Part shown: piece after piece, positions 1 to 6,141 of the stretch
Layout of the letters: every line of letters starts with the position of its first letter
Position numbering within the stretch: position 1 is the first letter of the stretch
IMG/VR virus record: IMGVR_UViG_3300020448_000019
Coordinates: 1 to 33,408 of that record
DNA from: a virus
Strand: one strand, 5' to 3'
DNA length: 33,408 nucleotides
Notes under the pieces: generated by a model
The model's database searches: none
What the model was told of the DNA's origin: nothing
The model's input: only the letters and a program-made list of their open reading frames with translations
Translations under genes and position numbers: made by a program

Positions 1-2
1 TT

Positions 3-173
3 TTTAATAATGGTCTTATAAATCGAAGATCACATTTTCATGGTTTCTTCGGTTGGGCTCCATACACACGAGGTGGAATATCTCAGCATCAATTCGATAG
101 ATACAATCTATTATTAGAGCCAATAATGACTCAACTTATAATAGATGCTGCTAAAGAACAGGGAGTTAAATAA
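3..173 (+). CDS. 3' end of an unidentified phage protein (partial)
   Basis: An open frame enters from the left edge and runs 56 codons to a TAA that overlaps the next start codon (TAATG). The visible C-terminal part has an aromatic and glycine-rich stretch (HFHGFFGWAPYTRGG) and ends in a helical-looking tail. I do not recognise the family. The tight overlap with the following gene shows it belongs to the same transcription unit. The start is outside the window. Confidence 0.6.
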   Translation, partial: FNNGLINRRSHFHGFFGWAPYTRGGISQHQFDRYNLLLEPIMTQLIIDAAKEQGVK

Positions 174-373
174 TGGGAATGTCAGGTTGGATAATGGATG
201 TTGAAGAAGCTTACTGGGATCAAGTCGCTAGAATCGTAGAAGATAGTGAGCATATCAGTGAAGCTGAAGATAGAGCACTATCTCTTTCTGAACCAATGGT
301 TCCACACATAGACATAGACGATATTCGTGAAAGTGTAACTATGTTATGGAATGAATACTGGAGTAACGTATAA
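173..373 (+). CDS. small acidic phage protein, unknown function
   Basis: This is a 66-residue acidic protein rich in Asp, Glu and Trp, with no signal peptide or membrane segment. Its start codon overlaps the stop of the upstream frame and its own stop overlaps the next start, so it lies in a coupled string of small genes. I recognise no domain. Composition and predicted helices suggest a soluble cytoplasmic protein, but nothing in the sequence shows a function. Confidence 0.65.
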   Translation: MGMSGWIMDVEEAYWDQVARIVEDSEHISEAEDRALSLSEPMVPHIDIDDIRESVTMLWNEYWSNV

Positions 374-522
374 TGATGGCGTTTACTCGAGATGATGTAT
401 TAGGTGGAATACTCTTAGGAGTATTTGCCTTTGGTTGGATGGACACACTGTGGATATTCGGAGTTGAAAATAGTCAATGGTATACATGGTGGGGACTCAT
501 CTATTATTTGGGGAATATGTAA
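373..522 (+). CDS. small membrane protein, unknown function
   Basis: This 49-codon gene fits exactly between two neighbours, with TAATG overlaps at both ends. The product has one clear hydrophobic stretch (VLGGILLGVFAFGWMDTLW) and a Trp/Tyr-rich C-terminus, so it is probably a small inner-membrane protein. A second ATG lies directly after the first. No family is recognised. Its reality rests on the perfect fit between neighbours and the membrane-type composition. Confidence 0.6.
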   Translation: MMAFTRDDVLGGILLGVFAFGWMDTLWIFGVENSQWYTWWGLIYYLGNM

Positions 523-743
523 TGGCTAGAAAGTTTAAAGAAAAATTTCTCAAACCTTCGTTTGAAACATCAGGTCATATCTGGGTTGGAACAGTCTGGC
601 CAGTTACAGGAAGTAAAGGTGATCAGTACTCAGTTGAGCTTACTGATCATGGATTTAAGTGTGACTGCATGGGGTTTCCTTGGCACGGTCGATGTAAGCA
701 TTCAAAGGCGGTCCTACAAAAAGTTGAAAGGGCAATAGCATGA
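522..743 (+). CDS. SWIM-type zinc finger protein
   Basis: The protein has 73 residues when started at the ATG that overlaps the previous stop; an upstream start would run into the preceding gene. The C-terminal half contains C47-x-C49-x8-C58-x-H60, which is the CxCxnCxH pattern of SWIM zinc fingers, followed by a helix. SWIM modules bind one zinc and are used for DNA or protein contacts. The basic N-terminus (MARKFKEKFLKP) fits nucleic-acid binding, though this is an inference. It may be a small regulator or DNA-associated early protein. Confidence 0.7.
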   Translation: MARKFKEKFLKPSFETSGHIWVGTVWPVTGSKGDQYSVELTDHGFKCDCMGFPWHGRCKHSKAVLQKVERAIA

Positions 744-850
744 GTGAAGATAGGCCACCAACCGAAGGAGAAGCTTTATTCTTTATGATTGCTATAATCC
801 TTGTAGGAACTCTAGTCATTAACGGTGTAGTGTATCTGTTTATGCAATGA
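740..850 (+). CDS. tiny single-pass membrane protein
   Basis: A 36-residue gene starts at an ATGA overlap with the SWIM gene and ends in a TGA that overlaps the next ATG. A short polar N-terminus (MSEDRPPTEGEA) precedes one hydrophobic helix (FFMIAIILVGTLVI...). The topology is that of a single-pass inner-membrane peptide. No function is recognised. Confidence comes from the double overlap and the clean membrane segment. Confidence 0.55.
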   Translation: MSEDRPPTEGEALFFMIAIILVGTLVINGVVYLFMQ

Positions 851-1230
851 CTTATTATATTGTTCAAGGTGGTGGAGTTCGTCAAAGAAAACTTGCAGAA
901 GAAGCAGTAAGGTTTGCGATACAACAACTCTTTCCTAGGTTTAAAAACTATGAGATCTTTATACAGCTGACAAAAGATAAGACAGATGTTTTTGAAGAAG
1001 ATGAGAGAACATATCAGGTCAGAGTGAGTACAAGGCAAAACAAAGAGGACTTTATTACTGGTATATTTCATGAGTTTGTTCACATAGATCAGTATCTTAG
1101 AGGTAGAATGCATGACTATGGATATACAAACTTTCAGGAATATATTAATCATCCTGCTGAAGTAGAGGCGTATGCTAGACAAGAAGAATTACTTAAAAAA
1201 TGGAATACTGCTCGTAGCTCAGCTGGATAG
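847..1230 (+). CDS. HExxH zinc metallopeptidase-like protein
   Basis: The 127-residue protein contains HEFVH at residues 75-79, the zinc-binding and catalytic core of zincin metallopeptidases. About 25 residues later an acidic segment (HPAEVEAYARQEEL, Glu105 or Glu107) could supply the third zinc ligand, as in gluzincins. It lacks a signal peptide, so it would act in the host cytoplasm. The gene is short compared with typical peptidases and may be a minimal protease or a SprT/ImmA-like fold; the substrate cannot be told. The last eight codons and the TAG stop lie inside the following tRNA-Arg gene (positions 1208-1230), so the terminal residues NTARSSAG are dictated by tRNA sequence. Confidence 0.7.
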   Translation: MTYYIVQGGGVRQRKLAEEAVRFAIQQLFPRFKNYEIFIQLTKDKTDVFEEDERTYQVRVSTRQNKEDFITGIFHEFVHIDQYLRGRMHDYGYTNFQEYINHPAEVEAYARQEELLKKWNTARSSAG

Positions 1231-1284
1231 AGCAAGAGACTTCTAATCTCTAGGTCGGGGGTTCGAATCCCTCCGAGCAGGCCA
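1208..1284 (+). tRNA. tRNA-Arg (TCT anticodon)
   Basis: The sequence folds as a full cloverleaf. The acceptor stem CTGCTCG pairs with CGAGCAG, the D stem GCTC pairs with GAGC, the anticodon stem AGAGA pairs with TCTCT, and the T loop TTCGAAT sits in a GGGGG/CCCTC stem. The anticodon is TCT at 1242-1244, decoding AGA, which is the dominant arginine codon in this genome. The discriminator is G1281 and CCA is encoded at 1282-1284. The 5' 23 bases also encode the end of the metallopeptidase gene. Confidence 0.95.
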
Positions 1285-1286
1285 AT

Positions 1287-1370
1287 GGGAGACGTGTTAC
1301 AAGGTGTGACAGGGGACTGTAAATCCTCCGCGGAAACGCACGCCAGGTTCGATTCCTGGGTCTCCCACCA
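1287..1370 (+). tRNA. tRNA-Tyr (GTA anticodon), long variable arm
   Basis: The acceptor stem GGGAGAC pairs with GTCTCCC, the T arm is CCAGG-TTCGATT-CCTGG, and CCA is encoded at 1368-1370. The anticodon loop CTGTAAA gives GTA at 1319-1321. A long variable region at about 1329-1342 fits the class II form of bacterial tRNA-Tyr. The D arm looks compact compared with host versions. Only two bases separate it from the preceding CCA. Confidence 0.9.
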
Positions 1371-1373
1371 AAT

Positions 1374-1447
1374 GCGGGTGTAGTATAATGGTATTATTAC
1401 AGCCTTCCAAGCTGAAGATAGGGGTTCGATTCCCCTCACCCGCTCCA
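1374..1447 (+). tRNA. tRNA-Gly (TCC anticodon)
   Basis: The acceptor stem GCGGGTG pairs with CACCCGC, the D arm carries the TATAATGG element typical of bacterial tRNA-Gly(UCC), the anticodon loop CTTCCAA gives TCC at 1406-1408, and the T arm is AGGGG-TTCGATT-CCCCT. Discriminator T1444 and an encoded CCA follow. It reads GGA, which is frequent in the neighbouring genes. Confidence 0.95.
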
Positions 1448-1452
1448 ATTCT

Positions 1453-1460
1453 TATAAATA
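1453..1460 (+). promoter_or_regulatory. T4-type late promoter TATAAATA
   Basis: A perfect TATAAATA box lies six bases after the tRNA-Gly CCA and 34 bases before the start of the next gene. In T4 this octamer is the -10 element recognised by the gp55 late sigma factor together with gp33 and the clamp. The position in the only free space after the tRNA cluster fits a late promoter for the virion-type gene at 1494 and the membrane protein behind it. Confidence 0.75.
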
Positions 1461-1493
1461 GATATATCAACTAGTAAGAAAACAGGTGGACAA

Positions 1494-1721
1494 ATGGCAC
1501 AACAAGAGATTAATATTGGAACTGTAGCTAATGATGGTACAGGAGATACTTTAAGATCTGCAGGTAATAAGATCAATGAAAATTTTTATGAGTTATATCA
1601 AACTACTTATACTGCAGCTGTTTCCAGTAACTGGAATGGAACAGCACCTACAACTGTCGGCGAAGCTCTAGATAGACTTGCTGTAGTTGTAAAAAGTCTA
1701 AACGGCGGAACCGGCGCCTAG
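1494..1721 (+). CDS. short virion-type protein with the IGTxANDGTGD motif
   Basis: The 75-residue protein opens with NIGTVANDGTGDTLR followed by KINENFYELY. This motif recurs in tail-fibre and baseplate-associated proteins of marine T4-like phages, usually inside much longer chains. Here it stands alone with a short C-terminal part ending in a Gly-rich tail. A GGTGG ribosome site lies seven bases upstream and a TATAAATA late promoter 34 bases upstream, which agrees with a structural role. I infer a minor virion component or a fibre attachment module. Confidence 0.6.
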   Translation: MAQQEINIGTVANDGTGDTLRSAGNKINENFYELYQTTYTAAVSSNWNGTAPTTVGEALDRLAVVVKSLNGGTGA

Positions 1722-1728
1722 TTTCTCA

Positions 1729-3021
1729 ATGATTAATTATCTAGCATTTATCGCAGCCATTGCTATAGCTACGGTTGCTGCATACTATTCAATTATAGGA
1801 CTGACAACAATATTTGCTGCGGCAGTAATGCCTATTGCTATAATGGGCGGTGTACTTGAAGCAGGTAAGTTGATCACTGCATCATGGTTATATAATAATC
1901 GTACAAGAATTCCTTTCCTTTTAAAATCTTATCTTATATTTGCAGTTATAGTTCTTATGTTTATTACAAGCATGGGAATCTTTGGATTTTTATCAAAAGC
2001 ACATATTGAACAAACTGCAGAGTCAGAAGAGAACATTGCACTTATTCAACAACTTGATAAGAAGCTGTTAAGACTTAATACAACTATTACTAATGCAGAA
2101 TCTAGTATTGATAAAATTGAGAACAAAGATAATACTAGGAATGATGAAGTAAATGAGCAGATCGCAACCGAAGAAGAAAGAATAGAAAAAGTTAGAGATC
2201 AGTATCAGTCACTGGTTGATGAACAGAATGAAATTATAAAAAATTCTGGATCTCAACTAAAACTACTTGAGGAGTTTATAAAAGATCAAAACATCAAAGC
2301 ACTACAGTCTCTTGTTGGAACTAAAGTTGACGGTAACTATGGTCCAGGAACTTCTGCAAAAGTTAATGAGTTTAGAGAAAAAGAACAGTCTCGAGCAGAT
2401 GAAATAATAAAAGATGCTAGAGATAGAGTTCAAGAACTTCGACAAAAAGAATTAAACGAGATCTCAAAAAGTAATGATGTTATTAATCGATTAAGACAAA
2501 GTATTAACACAGATGGTGTTGATGAAAATGATGTTGCAAGAATAAAGAATCTTCAAAATAGTATTATTAGTTCTGAAGAAGAAATAATAAAACTCAATAG
2601 CGAAAAGTTTAACCTTGAAGCTGAAGAAAGAAAACTAGAAGCTGAAGTTGGTCCAGTAAAATATATTGCAGAGCTAGTTTATAGTGGAGAAGCAGATAGA
2701 GCAATACTGGAAGATGCTGTTAGGTGGGTGATCATAATCATTATATTTGTTTTTGATCCTTTAGCTGTTTTATTATTAATTGCTGCTAATATGGGTTGGG
2801 AACATGCAAGAGAAGATAGAATTAAGAAATTAGGAAGATCTCAGAACAGAGTCGCAAAAGATGGAAAGATAGTCGACGCAGTAGAGATGACAAATCCAAT
2901 TAAAGAAGAACCAACTCGAAAAGAAAAGCTTGAAAAATTAAAAGAAGAAACTGAAAAACCTAAGAAAATTTTAAAAAAGAAAGAAGTCAGAGCTGGTTAC
3001 GAGTATGATGTAGATGTATAA
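1729..3021 (+). CDS. multi-span membrane protein with long coiled coil and peptidoglycan-binding-like motif
   Basis: The 430-residue protein has hydrophobic segments at about residues 2-24, 26-45 and 68-88, a coiled-coil region from about 95 to 305, and a final membrane segment at about 332-354 with a Lys/Glu-rich tail. Inside the coiled coil, residues 187-216 (ALQSLVGTKVDGNYGPGTSA, then KVNEFREKEQ) match the pattern of PG_binding_1 domains. With membrane anchors on both sides, that loop could lie in the periplasm. I infer an envelope protein that may touch peptidoglycan, possibly in lysis or lysis control. No catalytic residues are seen. It lies seven bases after the preceding gene, behind a late promoter, and has no obvious Shine-Dalgarno site. 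Confidence 0.6.
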   Translation: MINYLAFIAAIAIATVAAYYSIIGLTTIFAAAVMPIAIMGGVLEAGKLITASWLYNNRTRIPFLLKSYLIFAVIVLMFITSMGIFGFLSKAHIEQTAESEENIALIQQLDKKLLRLNTTITNAESSIDKIENKDNTRNDEVNEQIATEEERIEKVRDQYQSLVDEQNEIIKNSGSQLKLLEEFIKDQNIKALQSLVGTKVDGNYGPGTSAKVNEFREKEQSRADEIIKDARDRVQELRQKELNEISKSNDVINRLRQSINTDGVDENDVARIKNLQNSIISSEEEIIKLNSEKFNLEAEERKLEAEVGPVKYIAELVYSGEADRAILEDAVRWVIIIIIFVFDPLAVLLLIAANMGWEHAREDRIKKLGRSQNRVAKDGKIVDAVEMTNPIKEEPTRKEKLEKLKEETEKPKKILKKKEVRAGYEYDVDV

Positions 3022-3024
3022 ATA
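3017..3024 (+). promoter_or_regulatory. T4-type late promoter TATAAATA
   Basis: A perfect TATAAATA overlaps the TAA stop of the membrane protein gene. By T4 spacing, transcription would start around 3030, at the first codon of the next small gene, so the useful product would be the lipase behind it. It could be chance in AT-rich DNA, but perfect octamers are rare in the window and most fall at gene boundaries. Confidence 0.5.
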
Positions 3025-3029
3025 AAATA

Positions 3030-3218
3030 ATGGATGATAAAGGTTCATATACAGAATATGGATACAGAGGTCTGGAAGAAATAAAAACTCTTCAAGCTGA
3101 AAACGCGCGCTTGAAAAAGGAGATAGAAGAACTAAAACAAAAACAAATAACTATAGCTGAATTGTATCCTGATGGTTACAGTATAGCTTGGAGAGATAAA
3201 GAAGGGCATAAAGAATGA
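3030..3218 (+). CDS. small coiled-coil protein
   Basis: The product has 62 residues. Residues 14-40 form a Leu/Glu/Lys heptad pattern typical of a coiled coil (LEEIKTLQAENARLKKEIEE), followed by a short tail (YPDGYSIAWRDKEGHKE). It has no membrane segment. Its end overlaps the lipase start by four bases (ATGA), so the two are probably translationally coupled. The function is unknown; it may be a partner or chaperone of the lipase. Confidence 0.55.
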   Translation: MDDKGSYTEYGYRGLEEIKTLQAENARLKKEIEELKQKQITIAELYPDGYSIAWRDKEGHKE

Positions 3219-3955
3219 TTGTCAATCTGTCATTTAAGAAAAGATCAGTACTGTTTGCAAAATTAGCAGATATAGCGTATTTAGAGAAACCAGCGGCAAC
3301 AAAGAAAGCAAAAGAGTTAGGGTTTACTACAGTAGAATATTATGATAGAGATGGTGCACAGGCTTACAGATTTATGAATAAAAAAGATCTTGTCATTGCT
3401 TGTAGAGGAACACAACCAAATCAATGGAATGATGTAAAAGCAGATCTGAAAGCAATTCCAGTTATGGCAGAAACAGTAGGAAGAGTTCATAGAGGTTTTA
3501 AAAAAGAAGTAGACGATCTTTGGCCAATGGTAAGAGAAGATCTTTTAAGAAAAGTAAACTTATCGAAGACTGTTTGGTTTACTGGTCATTCACTCGGAGC
3601 GGCGATGGCAACTATAATGGCAAGTAGATGCATGCATGATGAAGAAGTAAATTATCCGGCAGAGCTCTATACGTTTGGATCTCCAAGAGTAGGTTGGAAT
3701 AAGTATTGTAAGAGTCTAGGAGTTGAGCACCATAGGTTTGTTAATAATAACGATATAGTTACTCGAGTTCCTTTATGGATTATGGGTTATAGACACCATG
3801 GTGAGAAAGTATACTTTAATCGTCACGGTAAAGTTTCAAAAGTTACGTTATGGGATAGGCTTATCGGTATGTGGAATGGGATCAAAAGATTAGAGTTTGA
3901 TAATATTTCAGATCACGCTATGCCAGAGTACATAAAAAATTGTGAAAAGATGTAA
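3215..3955 (+). CDS. class 3 lipase (alpha/beta hydrolase)
   Basis: The 246-residue protein carries the nucleophile elbow WFTGHSLGAA with Ser126, the upstream strand VIACRGTQ of the oxyanion region, the conserved TFGSPRVG at 153-160, the acid site NNNDIVTRVP with Asp180, and DHAMPEYI with His234 as the likely base. Together these form the Ser-Asp-His triad of Lipase_3 enzymes, which cleave acyl esters in lipids. No signal peptide is seen, so access to membranes would be from the cytoplasm or after lysis. The gene is coupled to the preceding coiled-coil gene. A phage lipase could aid lysis or envelope remodelling, but that role is inferred. Confidence 0.85.
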   Translation: MIVNLSFKKRSVLFAKLADIAYLEKPAATKKAKELGFTTVEYYDRDGAQAYRFMNKKDLVIACRGTQPNQWNDVKADLKAIPVMAETVGRVHRGFKKEVDDLWPMVREDLLRKVNLSKTVWFTGHSLGAAMATIMASRCMHDEEVNYPAELYTFGSPRVGWNKYCKSLGVEHHRFVNNNDIVTRVPLWIMGYRHHGEKVYFNRHGKVSKVTLWDRLIGMWNGIKRLEFDNISDHAMPEYIKNCEKM

Positions 3956-3963
3956 AATAATGG

Positions 3964-3992
3964 TTTACTTTTTATAAAAACTGTTGTATAAT
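3964..3992 (+). promoter_or_regulatory. sigma70-like phage promoter (P1)
   Basis: A -35 box TTTACT (3964-3969) and a perfect -10 box TATAAT (3987-3992) are separated by exactly 17 bases ending in CTGTTG. The layout matches four other promoters in the window. It lies in the 67-base gap before the exported protein gene at 4023, which has a strong ribosome site. I expect host RNA polymerase to use it early. Confidence 0.8.
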
Positions 3993-4022
3993 AGTAAAAG
4001 AATGAAACGGAAAGAGGAAGAA

Positions 4023-4532
4023 ATGTTTAGTACTAGAAATATATTAATAGGTCTTATAGTAGGTTTTATGTCAGCTGCAGTAGTACACACTGCACAAGCA
4101 GGAACCTCTTTGGCTTATGTTTGGCATGTTGAAAAAGTTAATAGAGTTGTAACTCAATACGTATCTGAAAGAAGATGTAGTATGCAACAGGTTCCAATAT
4201 ACCAGAATCAAATTGTGCACGGTGGATCATCTAACGGAGATTTACTTGGAGCTATGATTTTTGGTGGCATACTTGGAAAAGCAATAGGTAACACAGATCA
4301 GGCTGCTGCCGCTGGTGCAATCTTTGGTGCACTTACGCAGAATCAAAATGGAACTACTACTCAAAAAGTAATTACTGGTTATGAGAATAGAAGTATTTGT
4401 AATAACGTTAGCGTTCCAACGCAGGTATCAAACTCATCGTATATAATTCACTGGAAGTCTGGTCACAGACGTGGTTCATTTTACAGTGATAGTAAGTACG
4501 TAGTCGGTGATTCTGTGTACGTGCGTAATTAA
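4023..4532 (+). CDS. exported glycine-zipper protein
   Basis: Started at the ATG behind GAGGAAG, the protein has 169 residues. It begins with a signal peptide (NILIGLIVGFMSAAVVHTAQA) with a likely signal peptidase I site after AQA. The middle holds a glycine-zipper pair (LLGAMIFGGILGKAIG and AAAAGAIFGAL) like that of the 17-kDa surface antigen family. The mature protein has two cysteines (RRCSM and SICNN) that could form a disulphide, and the C-terminus (YVVGDSVYV) resembles an SH3-like strand pattern. It probably sits in the periplasm or outer membrane. An early promoter lies just upstream, so it may alter the envelope early in infection, for example against superinfection; that is inference. 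Confidence 0.75.
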   Translation: MFSTRNILIGLIVGFMSAAVVHTAQAGTSLAYVWHVEKVNRVVTQYVSERRCSMQQVPIYQNQIVHGGSSNGDLLGAMIFGGILGKAIGNTDQAAAAGAIFGALTQNQNGTTTQKVITGYENRSICNNVSVPTQVSNSSYIIHWKSGHRRGSFYSDSKYVVGDSVYVRN

Positions 4533-4543
4533 TAGGAGGAAGC

Positions 4544-4810
4544 ATGATAGAAGGAGCTTCAAAGAATATGCCGTTTAATGTACAGGCATATAACAATATA
4601 ACTAGAATTCAAGAGGCTAAAAGAAAAGAACAAGTAAATGCTCTTGAAAGACTCAATGACTATCAAATGACTCAATACCAACAAGCTCAGTTTAGAGAAC
4701 AACAGAGATGGTTGGTTTATATTATGATGATGCAACTCATGTTTAAACTTAACATGTGGGATGCGTTGAATCAAATGCGAATAAGAAGAAGTATTGACAT
4801 AACTGTTTAG
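4544..4810 (+). CDS. Gln-rich helical protein with a hydrophobic C-terminal helix
   Basis: The 88-residue product follows a strong AGGAGGAAGC ribosome site, eleven bases after the exported protein. It is almost entirely helical, with a Gln/Arg-rich middle and a Met-rich hydrophobic segment (WLVYIMMMQLMFKLNMW) that may be amphipathic or membrane-associated. No domain is recognised. It is co-transcribed from promoter P1. Confidence 0.6.
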   Translation: MIEGASKNMPFNVQAYNNITRIQEAKRKEQVNALERLNDYQMTQYQQAQFREQQRWLVYIMMMQLMFKLNMWDALNQMRIRRSIDITV

Positions 4811-4818
4811 GAGATATT

Positions 4819-4938
4819 ATGAAAAAAATGAAAGAAATGTGGGAAGCCTCATACGGTGAGGGAACCAAGTTTGATTTAGATTATGGAAAACTCGTAATCT
4901 TAGGCCTTTGTATTTATATTGCTGTTCAAGTATCATGA
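4819..4938 (+). CDS. tiny membrane-anchored protein
   Basis: A 39-residue gene starts nine bases after the previous stop behind a GGAGA ribosome site that overlaps it, and ends in a TGA overlapping the next ATG. A charged N-terminal half is followed by one hydrophobic helix (LVILGLCIYIAVQVS) that runs to the C-terminus, like a tail anchor. No family is recognised. Confidence 0.55.
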   Translation: MKKMKEMWEASYGEGTKFDLDYGKLVILGLCIYIAVQVS

Positions 4939-5117
4939 CCGAGACAAGTTGGAATAATCATGAGGACTCTGCAGCAGAGCAATTAAGGAGACAGCTTCTT
5001 CGAAAAGAAGAAGAAATTAAACTTCTCAAGCAAATGGTTGCTGTCGAAAATAAAGAGAAGTACGATGCTTATAAGAGAATAAAAGAACTCACTGAGCAGC
5101 TTAATAAAAAGGATTAA
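4935..5117 (+). CDS. small coiled-coil protein
   Basis: The start is taken at the ATGA overlap with the previous gene, giving 60 residues; an upstream ATG would lie inside that gene. From residue 14 on, the sequence is a continuous charged coiled coil (LRRQLLRKEEEIKLLKQM). It lacks membrane or export signals. The function is unknown; small coiled-coil proteins of this kind occur repeatedly in this accessory region. Confidence 0.55.
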   Translation: MTETSWNNHEDSAAEQLRRQLLRKEEEIKLLKQMVAVENKEKYDAYKRIKELTEQLNKKD

Positions 5118-5121
5118 AGAG

Positions 5122-5496
5122 ATGATTAGAAACCTAGTCATGGCACTGTTCATGGTGCCTATCATAGCCATGGCTGACACAAATAATAATATATCAAAGG
5201 TACCTGGACAATATCGTAGTAAAATTGTCGTTTGTAATTTACAAGATGAGATTATTAAGGTTATGGAAGAATATGGTGAACACCCATGGATTCATGTTGA
5301 TGGTGGTAGTTTTATACAAAATAAAGTTTTTCTACCCGGCAGGTACGTAATATCAATAAACCCTAAGACTCAGACTTGGAGTTTATTAGAATTTTATACG
5401 AGTCAAGCCGGAGAAAAATTGGCTTGTATGTTGGGCTTTGGAAAAGGTCCGGTTACTATGAATGATTTAAATAAAAGAAAAGGAATTGATTTATAA
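5122..5496 (+). CDS. exported two-cysteine protein, unknown function
   Basis: The 124-residue protein opens with a short signal peptide (MIRNLVMALFMVPIIAMA, cut likely after AMA). The mature part has two cysteines, in VVCNLQDEI and LACMLGFGKG, far apart and well placed for one disulphide in the periplasm. The rest looks like a small alpha/beta domain. No family with known function is recognised. It is one of several exported two-cysteine proteins in the window and overlaps the next gene by one base (TAATG). Confidence 0.6.
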   Translation: MIRNLVMALFMVPIIAMADTNNNISKVPGQYRSKIVVCNLQDEIIKVMEEYGEHPWIHVDGGSFIQNKVFLPGRYVISINPKTQTWSLLEFYTSQAGEKLACMLGFGKGPVTMNDLNKRKGIDL

Positions 5497-5747
5497 TGGA
5501 ACCATATCATAATAAGGGTTTTGGACTAGCATTTTTAACTATTATATTTGTAACGCTAATTTTGCCAATTGCGGCTATGATGACGATTGATGATACATGG
5601 GACAGACTCTTACAAAAATATGGTGATCCGTGGAAGAGTGACTGTTGGGAAAACAGTAAGCATGAAAGAGTATGCAAAGGAGAAAATACGTGTAAGTTTG
5701 GAAGAAACTTTTGTATTCCTGAAGTATACAGATGGAGGGCTGAATAG
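5496..5747 (+). CDS. membrane-anchored four-cysteine protein
   Basis: The 83-residue protein has an N-terminal hydrophobic segment (GLAFLTIIFVTLILPIAAMM) that could be a signal anchor. It is followed by a short domain with four cysteines (SDCWEN, RVCKG, NTCKFG, NFCIPE) likely to form two disulphides outside the cytoplasm. An unusually good GGAGGG motif lies near its 3' end at 5734-5739, yet no ATG follows at the right distance. Function unknown. Confidence 0.55.
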   Translation: MEPYHNKGFGLAFLTIIFVTLILPIAAMMTIDDTWDRLLQKYGDPWKSDCWENSKHERVCKGENTCKFGRNFCIPEVYRWRAE

Positions 5748-5782
5748 GTCTTATAAAGACACCAAAGGTAGTTGATTTAGTA

Positions 5783-5977
5783 ATGCCAGATGGACCAATT
5801 ATGAGAGAAATTCGTAAAGGTACTCTTAAGTTTGTAAGAGGAATCGATTCCCAATGGAGAAAGAGACAAGAAGAAAATAAGTTTATAAAAGAAAACTACT
5901 TTAAAAAAAGACCAAAGCGCTATCCTAAAGCACCTACTTATAATTATGCAAATGTGAAAGAAGAAAAGAAAGAATGA
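5783..5977 (+). CDS. small basic protein, unknown function
   Basis: The 64-residue product is strongly basic (many Lys and Arg, with FKKRPKRYPKAP) and has no membrane segment. The ATG at 5783 has only a weak ribosome site. The GGAGGG at 5734-5739 lies too far away, so an alternative upstream start is possible. Its stop overlaps the next start (ATGA). It may bind nucleic acid, but this is only suggested by charge. Confidence 0.5.
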   Translation: MPDGPIMREIRKGTLKFVRGIDSQWRKRQEENKFIKENYFKKRPKRYPKAPTYNYANVKEEKKE

Positions 5978-6141
5978 GACTTATTGATACTTTAAGAACT
6001 GAATATATAACACCAAGAAACTGGTTAGCCGACTTAAACAAAAAAGAAGATGATCATGATCCAGAACCTGAACGCTACTATGAATGGATGCTCTGGAGAA
6101 TGAGACAGGAAAAGAAACATGAGCAACAAAGCAATATTTGA
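5974..6141 (+). CDS. small charged protein, unknown function
   Basis: A 55-residue frame starts at an ATGA overlap and continues 23 bases into the next gene. The N-terminal motif RLIDTLRTEYITPRNWLADL is followed by an acidic middle and an aromatic segment (YYEWMLWRMRQEKKH). It is soluble in appearance and unassigned. Confidence is moderate because the overlap with the following gene is longer than usual here. Confidence 0.45.
   Translation: MRLIDTLRTEYITPRNWLADLNKKEDDHDPEPERYYEWMLWRMRQEKKHEQQSNI

Noticed and set aside
655-1182. A 175-residue minus-strand frame opposite the SWIM and metallopeptidase genes
   Set aside because: It covers three coupled plus-strand genes with recognisable motifs, has low-complexity composition, and no promoter.
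1149-1448. A minus-strand frame across the tRNA cluster
   Set aside because: The sequence is that of three tRNA genes. Such frames across tRNA genes commonly produce false proteins.
4911-4918. TATTTATA, a minus-strand TATAAATA box
   Set aside because: It lies inside a plus-strand small gene and no minus-strand gene follows it, so it is most likely chance in AT-rich coding DNA.
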